Assembly: GCF_012676905.1 (NCBI RefSeq)
Contig: NZ_CP051428.1
Location: 1,698,001-1,762,000, forward strand
Direction: 5' to 3'
Length of the DNA: 64,000 bases
From: Paenibacillus albicereus
GTDB lineage: Bacteria; Bacillota; Bacilli; Paenibacillales; Paenibacillaceae
Of the stretch, positions 36,225-45,881 are shown piece by piece (position 1 is the stretch's first letter; each line of letters begins with the position of its first letter). The notes under the pieces are model-generated. The model was not told the DNA's origin, did not search any database, and saw only the letters and a program-made list of their open reading frames with translations. A program made the translations under genes and the position numbers.

Positions 36225-36980
36225 ATGATTACCCACTATGACCACATCATGCTTCCGACGGTATCTCGACAAGGCGTCCGCGAATTTTACGTGAATCGCT
36301 TGGGCTTCGAAATCGATCATGAAACGGACGAAGAGATTTCCCTGCGGGCCGGCAGCCATTGCCGGCTGACGTTTAAAGAGGCGTTTGAGGCCATCTCGCC
36401 TGTCCATATCGCATTCGAGGTTCCTTACGGGCTATTGGATTCGATTGTCGGGCAAGCCGATCAAAAAGCCGTTCCGTTTCTCCATGGGATGGATGGAAAC
36501 GTCATCGAGGATTTCGGCACAGGAAAAAATGCGTATTTCCGGGATGGCGACGGCCATCTGCTGGAGATCATCGCCCATCCGTCGAATGAAGGAGAATCGG
36601 CGGCAACAGGCTCTTGGATGCCGGTGCTGTATGTTCGGGAAGTCGGCTTCCCTGTCCCTTCCGTAGCGGACTTTCGGGAAAAGCTCGTCCAGCTGCTGGA
36701 GTTCAGGCTGGAACAAGCCTCGGAACAGTTTACGTTCGCAATCGGAGGGACGGCTCACGCGGTCGTCGTCTCCGACCAGCGCCGCTGGTTTCCGATCGAT
36801 ATGATTGCATTGCCGCATCGAGCCTCCGTTTCTCTCGCTGCGGAACGTCCTTCGGACTGGGCGGCGATCCGTTCCCGGCTGACGGCAGCCGGAATTCCTT
36901 TTCAGGATGTGGAGGAGCAAGGCGGCAGCTTCGAGCTCGAAGGCTATCGGTTCCATATTGCTCCTAAGCCTGCCGGATAG
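36225..36980 (+). CDS. VOC (glyoxalase/dioxygenase-fold) family protein
   Basis: ATG 36225 is eight bases after GGAGG; 251 residues. Residues about 1-120 form one VOC module: THYDHIMLPTVSRQGVREFYVNRLGFEI, RLTFKEAFEA, HIAFEVPYGLLDSI, FRDGDGHLLEIIAHPS, with His/Glu residues at places that bind metal in this fold. Residues about 130-250 look like a second, weaker module (PVLYVREVGFPVPSVADFREKL, DMIALPHRASVSL). The reaction is unknown; relatives include fosfomycin/bleomycin resistance proteins and dioxygenases. GC content is somewhat below its neighbours. It has its own promoter and is followed by a separately started permease gene. Confidence 0.8.
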   Translation: MITHYDHIMLPTVSRQGVREFYVNRLGFEIDHETDEEISLRAGSHCRLTFKEAFEAISPVHIAFEVPYGLLDSIVGQADQKAVPFLHGMDGNVIEDFGTGKNAYFRDGDGHLLEIIAHPSNEGESAATGSWMPVLYVREVGFPVPSVADFREKLVQLLEFRLEQASEQFTFAIGGTAHAVVVSDQRRWFPIDMIALPHRASVSLAAERPSDWAAIRSRLTAAGIPFQDVEEQGGSFELEGYRFHIAPKPAG

Positions 36981-37128
36981 GACGTCATGGTCCGGGAACG
37001 GCCGAATCCGCATCGACAGAGCGGCCCTCATCGGGGATAATGAAGGGAGGCTTGCCGTTCCGGCTCGCGAGAGGACGTCCTCCCGTCGGCCGACGGCCCG
37101 AATCAATCACCGATAAGAGAGGGAAGTC

Positions 37129-38148
37129 ATGGAATCGCTGCGCATTTTCTTTGCTACGCCCGCTGTCCGCAGGATCGTCGTCCTGCTGCTGCTCGTCGGG
37201 CTGCTCTACAGCCTGCGGCATATGCTCAATCTGATCCTACTGCTGTTCCTCGTCACGTATGTGATGAACCGGCTGCAAGGACTCGTCACCCGATGGATCA
37301 ACAGGGCCGTGCCCGTCCATCCGATCGTCGTCGCGGTGCTGCTGTACGTGCTGCTGCTCTCCGGCCTCGCATGGGGCATCTCCAACTATGTGCCGCAGCT
37401 CGTCACCCAGGGCCGGGACATGATCAATACGATCATCCGCTTCCTCAACTCCACCGAGGGCAACGACATCTCGAAGCGCCTGTCGGAGGAGCTGGAGAAG
37501 ATCGACTACAAGACGTATGTCGACCAGGCGTTCCTGTATCTCGGCAAGATCGGCAAGATGCTGGAGCTCGTGCTGATCGTCATCCTGCTCAGCTTCTTCT
37601 TCCTGCTGCAAAAGGCCAAGATCCGCGCGTTCACGCAAAAGTTCCAGAAGAGCAAGATCGGCTGGGTCTACGACGAGATCGCCTATTTCTCCGAGCGCTT
37701 CGTCTCCTCGTTCGGCAAGGTCATCGAGGTCCAGCTCGTCATCGCCCTGTTCAACACCGTGTTCACGATGCTCGGCCTCTGGATCATGGGCTATCCGTAC
37801 CTGTTCGCGCTGACGATCATCGTGTTCCTGCTGAGCCTCGTTCCGGTGGCGGGCGTCATCATCTCGTTCGTGCCGATCAGCATCATCGGCTACCAGGCGG
37901 GAGGCATCACGCTCGTGTTCTGGGTCATCGTCATGATCCTGCTCATCCACGCGCTGGAGGCGTACGTCCTCAATCCGAGGCTGATGGCGTCCAAGACGAA
38001 GCTGCCGATGTTCTATACGTTCGTCATCCTCGTTTTCTCGCAGCATTACTTCGGCATCTGGGGGCTCATCATCGGCATCCCGGTCTTCATGTTCGTGCTG
38101 GATATCCTGCATGTTCCGCTTGGGGAGGAGAAGAACAAAGAAGCGTGA
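37129..38148 (+). CDS. AI-2E-family (PF01594) transporter
   Basis: A 339-residue membrane protein with about seven helices: a first pair (IVVLLLLVGLLYSL, MLNLILLLFLVTYVMNRL), then PIVVAVLLYVLLLSGLAWGI, a long amphipathic cytoplasmic or external stretch (TSTEGNDISKRL-like region at residues 105-140), LVLIVILLSFFFLLQKAK and a C-terminal bundle with FALTIIVFLLSLVPVAGVIISFVP and LNPRLMASKTKLPMFYTFVILV. PF01594 members include TqsA and Na+/H+ or small-solute exporters; the substrate cannot be inferred. The start follows GAGAGGGAAGTC. It is a single-gene unit before a strong terminator. Confidence 0.9.
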   Translation: MESLRIFFATPAVRRIVVLLLLVGLLYSLRHMLNLILLLFLVTYVMNRLQGLVTRWINRAVPVHPIVVAVLLYVLLLSGLAWGISNYVPQLVTQGRDMINTIIRFLNSTEGNDISKRLSEELEKIDYKTYVDQAFLYLGKIGKMLELVLIVILLSFFFLLQKAKIRAFTQKFQKSKIGWVYDEIAYFSERFVSSFGKVIEVQLVIALFNTVFTMLGLWIMGYPYLFALTIIVFLLSLVPVAGVIISFVPISIIGYQAGGITLVFWVIVMILLIHALEAYVLNPRLMASKTKLPMFYTFVILVFSQHYFGIWGLIIGIPVFMFVLDILHVPLGEEKNKEA

Positions 38149-38193
38149 CGGTCGGAACAAGCGGCTTCTCGCAAGCTCGGCCGATTGGAATGG

Positions 38194-38229
38194 AAAGCCT
38201 GTCCGACTTCGTTCGGATGGGCTTTTTTT
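38194..38229 (+). terminator. Terminator after the AI-2E-family gene
   Basis: AAAGCCTGTCCGA pairs with TCGGATGGGCTTT (two wobbles) around CTTCGT, then further T. It occupies the start of the 388-base gap before the chitinase gene. Confidence 0.85.
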
Positions 38230-38346
38230 CGACGTTTAGATCAAGAGAGGAAAGGAAATCAAGAGGCAGGACTGCATTCGGCGGGGGAAATATCTTATCG
38301 CAAAAGGGGGAGATTTTTCCTCCTTTATTTCATTTTTCGCAATCTT

Positions 38347-38376
38347 TTGATACTTTCCCACTTTTTCTGATAGATA
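38347..38376 (+). promoter_or_regulatory. Candidate chitinase promoter
   Basis: TTGATA (38347-38352), 18 bases, TAGATA (38371-38376), about 160 bases before the TTG start. The leader between is purine-rich and holds no ORF I can support. Confidence 0.4.
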
Positions 38377-38536
38377 CGCGCTGACTCTAGGAATAGGGAA
38401 GGAAATGGCAGAAAAAGATGCGAAAATGAACCTCGTAATCAGCTCGAGAGACAAGGGAGGGACAGGCACGGGCAAAGCGTAGATAGGCAAGTCGCGAATT
38501 CATTCTTCCCCCAATCTTCCGCAGAGGTGATCGAGG

Positions 38537-41500
38537 TTGAACAGACGATGGAAACAGAACGTTGCCGCAAAGCTAGCCTCTCTTTTATGCTTGACCTTGC
38601 TCGCAGGGCTCATCTCCCTGCCGGCATCCGCAACCGCGGCGGAAGGCCCGCCTCCGCCGCCGACGAATCTGCAGGTGTCGGAAATTACAGGACGGACCGC
38701 CATGCTGACCTGGGATCTCAACGACCGGCATGACCCGGACAAAGGCTATGACATCTATGTCACGAAGGACAAGACAAGGCCGGACGGCAGCTTCGGCTAC
38801 CAAGGCTGGTTCGCAGCTCCGCCGGTCAAGCTCGGCGGACTGGAGCCGCAGACGGAGTACACGTTCTACATCCGTCAGGCAAGCGTTTCCGGCTCCAGCG
38901 TGCCGAGCGAGCGGATCACCTTCACGACGGCAGCCGATACGGCGACCGCTCCGCCTGCTCCGCTCAAAAAGCCCCATCAGCCGAGAGTGACGGAAGTCAC
39001 GTACGAGTCGCTGACGGTTAAGTTTGAAAACGTTCCCGGAGCGGACGGATATGACGTCTACAGCCGTACGAGCTGGCTGGGAGGCATCTGGAACGGCTCC
39101 GGCACCTACAAGCTGGACGCCTCGACGCTGACGGTCGGGCAAGAAGTCTATTTGCAGGTCGCCGCGCAGGATTCGACGAAAGCTCGGCCGAACTCGCCGA
39201 AAAGCGATCCGGTTCGATTGATCTGGGGCCAGCTGGACGCTCCGAAGGACGTGCAGGTCGTCACGGCGACGAAGTCCGAGGTCACGCTTGGATGGGCGAC
39301 CGTTACAGGCGCGACGTATTATGAAATTTACGAAGGCGGCAACCTTCTCGGCACCTCGGCGGAGCCGCGCTATCTGGCGACGGGGCTGAAGACGAGCCAG
39401 CCGTACTCCTTCACGGTCGTGGCCAAAAATGATCTGTGGACTTCTCCGACGAGCGCGCAAGTCAAGGCGACGCCGGGCCACAACTACAATCTCGTCTACT
39501 ACTATGCTTCGTGGGCTCGCGGCGAAAGCGGCCGCAACTTCCAGCCATCCGACATCGACACGAGCCAGCTGACGCATATCAATTACGCGTTCGCGGACGT
39601 CTGCTGGGGCGGATACGGCGAAAGCGGCAGGGAATGCCGGAATCCGGAAATCGCCGACCAATCCGGCTATGTGTTCGACGGCAGCATGGTGCTCGGCGCG
39701 CCGGCCGACGACATGCCGAACTTCGCCGAACTCAGGACGATGAAGCAGCAGAACCCGGACTTCAAGCTGATGGTTTCCGCCGGCGGCTGGAGCTGGTCCA
39801 AGTATTTCTCCAAGCTCGCCGCTACGGAAGAGACCCGTCTGACGTTCGCTCAAACCGCGCTGCAATACCTGCGCAGCTACGGCTTCGACGGACTCGACAT
39901 CGACTGGGAATACCCGGTCGAGGGCGGGGAGGACGACAACTACCGCAGCCCGGATGATCCCCAGAACTTCACGCTGCTCATGAAGACGCTGCGCGAGACG
40001 CTGGACGCCGCCGGGCAGAAGGACGGCAAGTACTATCTGCTGACCATCGCCTCGGGACAAGGCGACAACTTCACGCGCAACGCCGACTTCACGAATTCCG
40101 TGCGCTACCTCGACTTCGTCAACATCATGGCCTACGACTACAGCGGCGGCTGGCACAGCTCCGCCTACCACAACGCGCCGCTCTACTATGATCCGGCCAA
40201 CAAGCAATCGACCGCTCCGCGCAACAATGTGGCGGGCGGAATATCCGGACATTTGAACAACGGCGTGCCGAACTACAAGCTCGTCATGGGCGTGCCGTCC
40301 TACGGCAACGGCTGGATCGGCTGTGCAGGCGAGTACGGAGCATGCACATCTCCATCCACGGACGGCACATGGGAAGCGGGCAAGTTCGACTTCACCGATC
40401 TGGAAGAGAACTACGTAACCAAGTCCACCTACAAGCGGCATTGGAACGACAAGGCCAAAGTGCCTTATCTGTTCAACGAAGAAACAGGCGCATTCATCTC
40501 CTATGACGATGAGGAATCCATCACGTACAAGGCGATCCATGTGCGGACGCAAAACCTGGCCGGCATGATGAACTGGGAGATATCCGGCGACCGCAACCGG
40601 ACGCTGACGACACGGATCTTCGAGGAGCTGCCGATCTACGGCAATCCGAGCCAGGCTCATCCGGAGCCGACGCCGACGCCAACGCCGACGCCGACGCCAA
40701 CGCCGACGCCTGAGCCAACGTCGACCGCGACGCCGACGCCTGAGCCAACGTCGACCGCGACGCCGACACCTGAGCCAACGTCGACCGCGACGCCGACACC
40801 TGAGCCAACGTCGACCACGACACCGACGCCAACGTCGACCACGACACCGACGCCAACGTCGACCGCGACGCCGACGCCAGAGCCAACGTCGACCACGACG
40901 CCGACGCCTGAGCCAACGTCGACCACGACGCCGACACCGACGCCAACGTCGACCACGACTCCAGCGCCGCCGATTTACTGGACGCCGACGCCGACGCCGT
41001 CGTCTTCGCCGAGCGCAACTCCAGCTCCAAGCGCGACGCCAGCACCGAGCGCGACGCCGTCTCCGACGCCAGCCGTCGAGACGCCTAACGATGCCGTCGG
41101 CCACTGGGCACAGAACGACATCGTCAAAGCCATCCAGCTCGGCATCTTCCAGGGCTACCCGGACGGAACGTTCCAGCCGGACGGAAAGACGACCCGAGGC
41201 ATGCTGGCCGTCATGCTGAGCCGATTGCTATCTCCTCCAAGCGCAGCCGCGCCTGCGACGTTCAAGGACGCCGCGTCCTTCCCGGCCTGGTCGGCCGATG
41301 CGATCGCCCAGATCAAGGCGCTCGGCCTGATTCAAGGCTATGAGGACGGGACGTTCCGTCCGAATCGAGAGGTTACGAGAGCGGAGCTGCTGACGCTGCT
41401 CGCTCGTGCCGCGGACCTGAAAGCGGCAGCGGCAAGCAAGACCTCCTTCGCGGACGACAGCCTGATTCCGATGTGGGCCAAGCCGGCCGTCCAAGCCGCA

Positions 41501-41617
41501 GCCGAACATGGCCTGCTGACCGGACGGGACGGCAACAAGTTCGATCCGAACGCCGTCGCGACGCGCGCGGAAACGGCCGCGCTCGTGCTCCGGTTCCTGA
41601 GCGAGCTGACGAAATAA
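38537..41617 (+). CDS. GH18 chitinase with FnIII and SLH domains
   Basis: A 1026-residue secreted, wall-anchored chitinase. TTG 38537 follows AGAGGTGATCGAGG. Signal peptide about 1-35 (ends ASATAAEG). Three FnIII-like domains cover about 40-318 (NLQVSEITGRTAMLTWD; VTEVTYESLTVKFENVPGAD; DVQVVTATKSEVTLGWATV). GH18 spans about 320-700: LVYYYASWARG, LTHINYAFADV, LMVSAGGWSWSKYF and the catalytic DGLDIDWEYP with acid E458, then VNIMAYDYSGGW and MNWEISGD. A TPTP/EPTSTATP linker (about 709-850) leads to three SLH domains (about 853-1026) that bind pyruvylated wall polymer. It hydrolyses chitin at the cell surface. Confidence 0.96.
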   Translation: MNRRWKQNVAAKLASLLCLTLLAGLISLPASATAAEGPPPPPTNLQVSEITGRTAMLTWDLNDRHDPDKGYDIYVTKDKTRPDGSFGYQGWFAAPPVKLGGLEPQTEYTFYIRQASVSGSSVPSERITFTTAADTATAPPAPLKKPHQPRVTEVTYESLTVKFENVPGADGYDVYSRTSWLGGIWNGSGTYKLDASTLTVGQEVYLQVAAQDSTKARPNSPKSDPVRLIWGQLDAPKDVQVVTATKSEVTLGWATVTGATYYEIYEGGNLLGTSAEPRYLATGLKTSQPYSFTVVAKNDLWTSPTSAQVKATPGHNYNLVYYYASWARGESGRNFQPSDIDTSQLTHINYAFADVCWGGYGESGRECRNPEIADQSGYVFDGSMVLGAPADDMPNFAELRTMKQQNPDFKLMVSAGGWSWSKYFSKLAATEETRLTFAQTALQYLRSYGFDGLDIDWEYPVEGGEDDNYRSPDDPQNFTLLMKTLRETLDAAGQKDGKYYLLTIASGQGDNFTRNADFTNSVRYLDFVNIMAYDYSGGWHSSAYHNAPLYYDPANKQSTAPRNNVAGGISGHLNNGVPNYKLVMGVPSYGNGWIGCAGEYGACTSPSTDGTWEAGKFDFTDLEENYVTKSTYKRHWNDKAKVPYLFNEETGAFISYDDEESITYKAIHVRTQNLAGMMNWEISGDRNRTLTTRIFEELPIYGNPSQAHPEPTPTPTPTPTPTPTPEPTSTATPTPEPTSTATPTPEPTSTATPTPEPTSTTTPTPTSTTTPTPTSTATPTPEPTSTTTPTPEPTSTTTPTPTPTSTTTPAPPIYWTPTPTPSSSPSATPAPSATPAPSATPSPTPAVETPNDAVGHWAQNDIVKAIQLGIFQGYPDGTFQPDGKTTRGMLAVMLSRLLSPPSAAAPATFKDAASFPAWSADAIAQIKALGLIQGYEDGTFRPNREVTRAELLTLLARAADLKAAAASKTSFADDSLIPMWAKPAVQAAAEHGLLTGRDGNKFDPNAVATRAETAALVLRFLSELTK
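40660..41085 (+). repeat. In-frame Pro/Thr linker repeat of the chitinase
   Basis: A GACGCC-based microsatellite and 30-bp units encoding TPEPTSTATP variants. Such a region easily changes length by slippage without loss of frame. Confidence 0.85.
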
Positions 41618-41631
41618 GGTCATGAACGGGA

Positions 41632-41667
41632 AAGGGACGAGGCCTCGACAGGGGCTCTCGTCCTTTT
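41632..41667 (+). terminator. Terminator after the chitinase gene
   Basis: GGGACGAG pairs with CTCGTCC around a GC-rich loop, followed by TTTT. Confidence 0.65.
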
Positions 41668-41884
41668 CGCTCTACCAAGCGGGTTCCAGGCGGCGAAGCG
41701 GCCGCCTGCCGCCTTTTTTTCCTCCGTGACGCCGATAAATTTCCCCTTGCGCCCGGCTTGCCTTTCCTGCCACTGTGGAAGAGATCGAATCCGCTTGGAA
41801 CTGCGTCTTTTGAGGGTGTCGCAAGCGGTTCCGGTATGCTAATCTTGTACTAGTCATGCAGCCAGGAGAGGATGGTAGGACGAT

Positions 41885-44800
41885 TTGAAGCTTACATACA
41901 TACGCCCGGCATTGGCGATCCTGCTGGTCGCCGTCATGGCGCTGGCCGGACGTCCGGCAGCCTTTGCGGCGACGGAGCTCGTCGTCAACGGCGGCTTCGA
42001 GACGTCCCAGGACGGATTGCCGCAAGGCTGGACCAAAGACGGCTACAAGCTGGACGAATCCGTGACGTCCTGGACGCTGGAGCAAGGGAGCGGAACCGAT
42101 CCCGCGCAGTTCGTCCGGGTCGCGAGCCAGCAGCCGAACGACGCCCGCTGGCTGCAGAAGGTCGCGGTCGAGCCGGACACGCTGTACAAGCTCAGCGGCA
42201 TGATCCGCGCCTCCGGCGTGCCTTCCGGATCGGCAGGGGCGAACCTGTCGGTGCTCGGCGTGCTGGATGCGTCCGCCCCGATCTTCGACACCGCCGGCGC
42301 GTGGCAGCCGGTCGAGCTGTACGGACGGACCGGACCCGAGCAAAAGGAGCTCGACATCGCCCTCCGCCTCGGCGGCTACGGCAGCGAGACGACCGGCACC
42401 GCGGACTTCGCGGCGGTGTCGCTCGTCGAGGTCGAGGGAGAAGCGGCGGCGAACGCCGTCTCGTTCGATCCGTCGACCGTCGCCGCCGGCTCGGGCGGCG
42501 GCTCCTCCGCCGGAGCCGGCGCGCCGGGCTTCCTCATGCCGCTGTCGATCGCGGGCGGCATCGCTTTCGCAGCGGCCATGTACTTGGCCTGGAGCGCGAT
42601 CTTCGGCCGCAGCGCCTCCGCTGGCCTAGCGGCGGAGCTGCGGCGGCAGCCGGAGCCGGGCCGCTCCGGACGGGCGATCTGGCTCGTGCTCGGAGCCGGC
42701 CTGCTGCTGCGGCTGGTGCTCGCGCCGACGATGCAGGGCCATCCCGTCGACTATACCGACTTCAGCCTGTGGGCGCAGCGGGCTTATGAGACGGGACTGA
42801 ACGGCTTCTTCGAAGACGGCGTGTTCGCGGACTATCCGCCGGGCTACATCTACGTGCTCTGGGTGCTCGGCATGCTCAAGAGCGCGCTGGGGCTCGGCTT
42901 CGGGGCAGGGCCGGAGATCCTGCTCGTCAAGCTGCCGGCGCTGCTCGCGGACCTCGCCGCCGGCTGGCTGCTGTACGATCTGGCTCGCGGCCGTTTCGGC
43001 ACGAGGCTGAGCGCGTTCCTGGCGGCGCTCTACGTCTTCAGCCCGGCCGTCTGGCTCGATTCCGCGCTTTGGGCGCAGGTCGACTCCGTCATGACGCTGC
43101 TCGTGCTGCTGGCCGTGCGGGCGCTGACGCAGAGCCGCTACGCTTCTGGCGCGGCCTGGCTCGCCGTCGCCGTGCTCGTCAAGCCGCAGGCGGTGCTGTT
43201 CCTGCCGCTGCTGCTGTTCGCCCTGCTTCGCAGCCGCAAGCCGGCCGACTGGCTCAAGGCCGCCGGCGCCGGCATCGGCACCGCGCTGCTGCTGCTCCTG
43301 CCGTTCGCGATCGGCAGGGAGCCGAGCTGGATCATCGAGCATTACAAGAACATGTTCGCCTCTTATCCGTACGCGACGCTCAACGCCTTCAACCTGTACG
43401 GCCTGCTCGGCTACAACGGGATCGAGACGACCCGCACGTGGCTCGGCCTGGAGCTGTCGACATGGGGCAACCTCGGCGCGCTCGCCGCGCTCGTGGCGAT
43501 GGGGCTGATCTGTTGGAAAAAAGGCCGCGAAGGACTCTATCTCGCGGCGTTCGCCGGAGCATCTCTCGTCTTCCTGCTGAAAACCGGCATGCATGAGCGG
43601 TATCTGTACCCCGCGCTCGCCTTCGCGCTGGCGGCGTTCATCGTCTCCGGCAGCAAGCGGCTGCTCGCGCTGTATGGGGCGCTGACGCTCACCGTGCTCG
43701 CGAACACGGCGCCGGTGCTGCGGGATGCGATCGAGCAGAACTTCTACCGGGCCAACGGCGACGGCCTCATGGTGACGGTCTCGCTGCTCCAGCTGCTCGC
43801 CGGAGCGGCGCTCGTCCATCTGGTCGTCCAGCTCGTCCGCGGCCGCGCCTACGGCTCGCTGGCGCTGGCCGCCGGCGGCGCGTGGAAGCTGCCGGAAGCG
43901 CCTGCGCAGCCATCCGGACCTTCCGGTGCGGCTTCCGGATCGAGGCAAGAGCAGCCGGCCGGACCTGAGCCGTACGAGGATTCGTCCCGCGTATCCAGGC
44001 GCAAGGAATGGCTCCCGATCGCGGGCCTGGTCGCGGTCTACGCCGTCATGATGTTCTGGCAGCTCGGCGACGCCAAGGCGCCGTCGACGCCTTGGACGCC
44101 GACGCAGGAGAGCCAGGAAGTGACCGTGCAGCTGCAGGGAGGGCCGCAGCCGGCCGACCATGTCATGCTGTATGCCGGCATCGGCAGCGGCACGGTGCAG
44201 GTCTCCCTGTCGGCGGACGGCACGACGTTCGGCGCCCCGGCGGAGCAGAAGGTCGACGGCGGCACGGTGTTCCAGTGGAAGTCGATCGGAGTCGGCGGCC
44301 AGACGATCCAGGCGGTGCGCATCACCGGCACGCCGGGCGTCGTCCTGTACGAAGCCGGGGTCATCGACGCCGAAGGCCGCTCGATGCCGCTGGCGGACAC
44401 GGGCGGATCGCCGCTGTTCGACGAACCTTCGCTCGTGCCGGCGCAGCCTTCGTACAAGAACAGCATGTATTTTGACGAAATCTATCACGCGCGCACGGCG
44501 TTCGAGCATCTGCACCGGATCGAGCCGTACGAGACGACGCATCCGCCGCTCGGCAAGGTCATCATTATGGCGGGCGTCTCGATCTTCGGCATGAATCCGT
44601 TCGGCTGGCGGGTGATGGGCGGACTGGCGGGCCTGCTGCTCATCCCGGCGATGTACGTGCTGGCGCGGGGACTGTTCAACTCGCGCAAGGCGGGCCTGCT
44701 GGCCGCCTCGCTCATCCTGCTCGACTTCATGCCGCTCGTGCAGTCGCGGATCGGCACGGTCGATACGTATGCCGTCCTGTTCATCATCCTCAGCTACCAC

Positions 44801-45703
44801 TTCATGAACCGGTTCCTGCAGCGCAACGTGCGCGGAGCGAGGCTGGGGCCGGCGCTGCAGGCGTTCGCTCTGTCCGGAGTCTTCTTCGGGCTCGGAGCAT
44901 CGGTCAAATGGGTCGGCGTCTACTCCGGCGCAGGCCTCGCCGTCCTGTTCTTCGGCTCGATGTACCGGCGTTGGAAAGCCTCGCGCGAGGCGGCCGGAGC
45001 GGCGCGCGGATCGGACGAAGCGGCTGCGGAAAGCCGCGTGCCGGCCAAGCTTGTCGGCGCAGGCTTCCTGTTCTTCGTCGCCGTGCCCGCCGTCATCTAC
45101 GTCCTGACGTACATTCCGTTCCTGCTCGTGCCGGGACCGGGCCACGGCCTGCGCAACGTCGTCGAGTTCCAGAAGTTCATGTACGACTACCATTCCAAGC
45201 TCGTCGCGACGCATCCGTTCGCCTCGACCTGGTGGGAATGGCCGATCATCCGCCGGCCGATCTGGTACTACGGCGGCTCCGGCCTCGCTCAAGGCCAGAT
45301 CTCCAGCATCATGAGCATGGGCAATCCGCTCATCTGGTGGGCCGGCATCCCGTGCGCGATCGCGGCCTTCGCGGCAGCCTGGAAAAGACGCAGCCGCGCC
45401 ATGCTCGTCATCACGATCGGACTGCTGTCGCAGTACCTGCCGTGGGTCGGCATTCCGCGCCTGACGTTCATCTATCATTACTACGCGACGGTGCCGTTCC
45501 TCATCCTGTGCATCGTGTACGTGCTCATCCGCCTGCCGGAAAAGATGGGCCGCAGCTCGGCCAAGCTCGCGACGGGGCTTTATGTCGGCGGCGCGGCCGT
45601 GCTGATGGCGATGTTCTATCCGGTGCTGACAGGCCTGACGGTCAGCCGCAGCTATGCGGAGCAATTCCTCAAATGGTTCGGCAGCTGGACGTTCTTCTCC
45701 TGA
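41885..45703 (+). CDS. Double GT-C mannosyltransferase fusion with N-terminal carbohydrate-binding-like domain
   Basis: A 1272-residue membrane enzyme. TTG 41885 starts a signal peptide (about 1-29). Residues 30-185 resemble a CBM4/9-type beta-sandwich (ATELVVNGGFETSQDGLPQGWT). After a Gly/Ser linker and helix, residues about 260-650 form a GT-C polytopic domain with PVDYTDFSLWAQRAYETG, DYPPGYIYVLWVLGML, DSALWAQVDSVMTLLVLLAV and KTGMHERYLYPAL. A Pro/Ser spacer and a 110-residue discoidin-like insert follow. Residues about 850-1272 are a PMT/GT39 domain: MYFDEIYHARTAFEHL (D864-E865), THPPLGKVIIM, SRIGTVDTYAVLFIILSYHF. Probably uses polyprenyl-phosphate mannose to glycosylate secreted or surface targets. 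Confidence 0.88.
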   Translation: MKLTYIRPALAILLVAVMALAGRPAAFAATELVVNGGFETSQDGLPQGWTKDGYKLDESVTSWTLEQGSGTDPAQFVRVASQQPNDARWLQKVAVEPDTLYKLSGMIRASGVPSGSAGANLSVLGVLDASAPIFDTAGAWQPVELYGRTGPEQKELDIALRLGGYGSETTGTADFAAVSLVEVEGEAAANAVSFDPSTVAAGSGGGSSAGAGAPGFLMPLSIAGGIAFAAAMYLAWSAIFGRSASAGLAAELRRQPEPGRSGRAIWLVLGAGLLLRLVLAPTMQGHPVDYTDFSLWAQRAYETGLNGFFEDGVFADYPPGYIYVLWVLGMLKSALGLGFGAGPEILLVKLPALLADLAAGWLLYDLARGRFGTRLSAFLAALYVFSPAVWLDSALWAQVDSVMTLLVLLAVRALTQSRYASGAAWLAVAVLVKPQAVLFLPLLLFALLRSRKPADWLKAAGAGIGTALLLLLPFAIGREPSWIIEHYKNMFASYPYATLNAFNLYGLLGYNGIETTRTWLGLELSTWGNLGALAALVAMGLICWKKGREGLYLAAFAGASLVFLLKTGMHERYLYPALAFALAAFIVSGSKRLLALYGALTLTVLANTAPVLRDAIEQNFYRANGDGLMVTVSLLQLLAGAALVHLVVQLVRGRAYGSLALAAGGAWKLPEAPAQPSGPSGAASGSRQEQPAGPEPYEDSSRVSRRKEWLPIAGLVAVYAVMMFWQLGDAKAPSTPWTPTQESQEVTVQLQGGPQPADHVMLYAGIGSGTVQVSLSADGTTFGAPAEQKVDGGTVFQWKSIGVGGQTIQAVRITGTPGVVLYEAGVIDAEGRSMPLADTGGSPLFDEPSLVPAQPSYKNSMYFDEIYHARTAFEHLHRIEPYETTHPPLGKVIIMAGVSIFGMNPFGWRVMGGLAGLLLIPAMYVLARGLFNSRKAGLLAASLILLDFMPLVQSRIGTVDTYAVLFIILSYHFMNRFLQRNVRGARLGPALQAFALSGVFFGLGASVKWVGVYSGAGLAVLFFGSMYRRWKASREAAGAARGSDEAAAESRVPAKLVGAGFLFFVAVPAVIYVLTYIPFLLVPGPGHGLRNVVEFQKFMYDYHSKLVATHPFASTWWEWPIIRRPIWYYGGSGLAQGQISSIMSMGNPLIWWAGIPCAIAAFAAAWKRRSRAMLVITIGLLSQYLPWVGIPRLTFIYHYYATVPFLILCIVYVLIRLPEKMGRSSAKLATGLYVGGAAVLMAMFYPVLTGLTVSRSYAEQFLKWFGSWTFFS

Positions 45704-45728
45704 CGGGGAAAGGACGAGGCCGACAAGG

Positions 45729-45765
45729 CAAAAGGACGAAGCGCCTGCCGCTTCGTCCTTTTTTT
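45729..45765 (+). terminator. Strong terminator
   Basis: AAAGGACGAAGCG pairs perfectly with CGCTTCGTCCTTT around CCTGC, then seven T. It ends the mannosyltransferase transcript. Confidence 0.93.
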
Positions 45766-45881
45766 GCTGCCGCAGAGACGCATGCCTTTCTCGACAAAGC
45801 CGCCGTCTTCGCTTATCCTAAACTACGCCTTCGCCCGCGCGCAGCCGCGGCGCGAATGGAATCAGAAAGGAAGGAACTGCC

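Noticed and set aside
42626-45664. A 1012-codon minus-strand open frame opposite the mannosyltransferase
   Set aside because: Arg/His/Asp-rich composition with no domain; the plus strand encodes clear membrane and PMT motifs.
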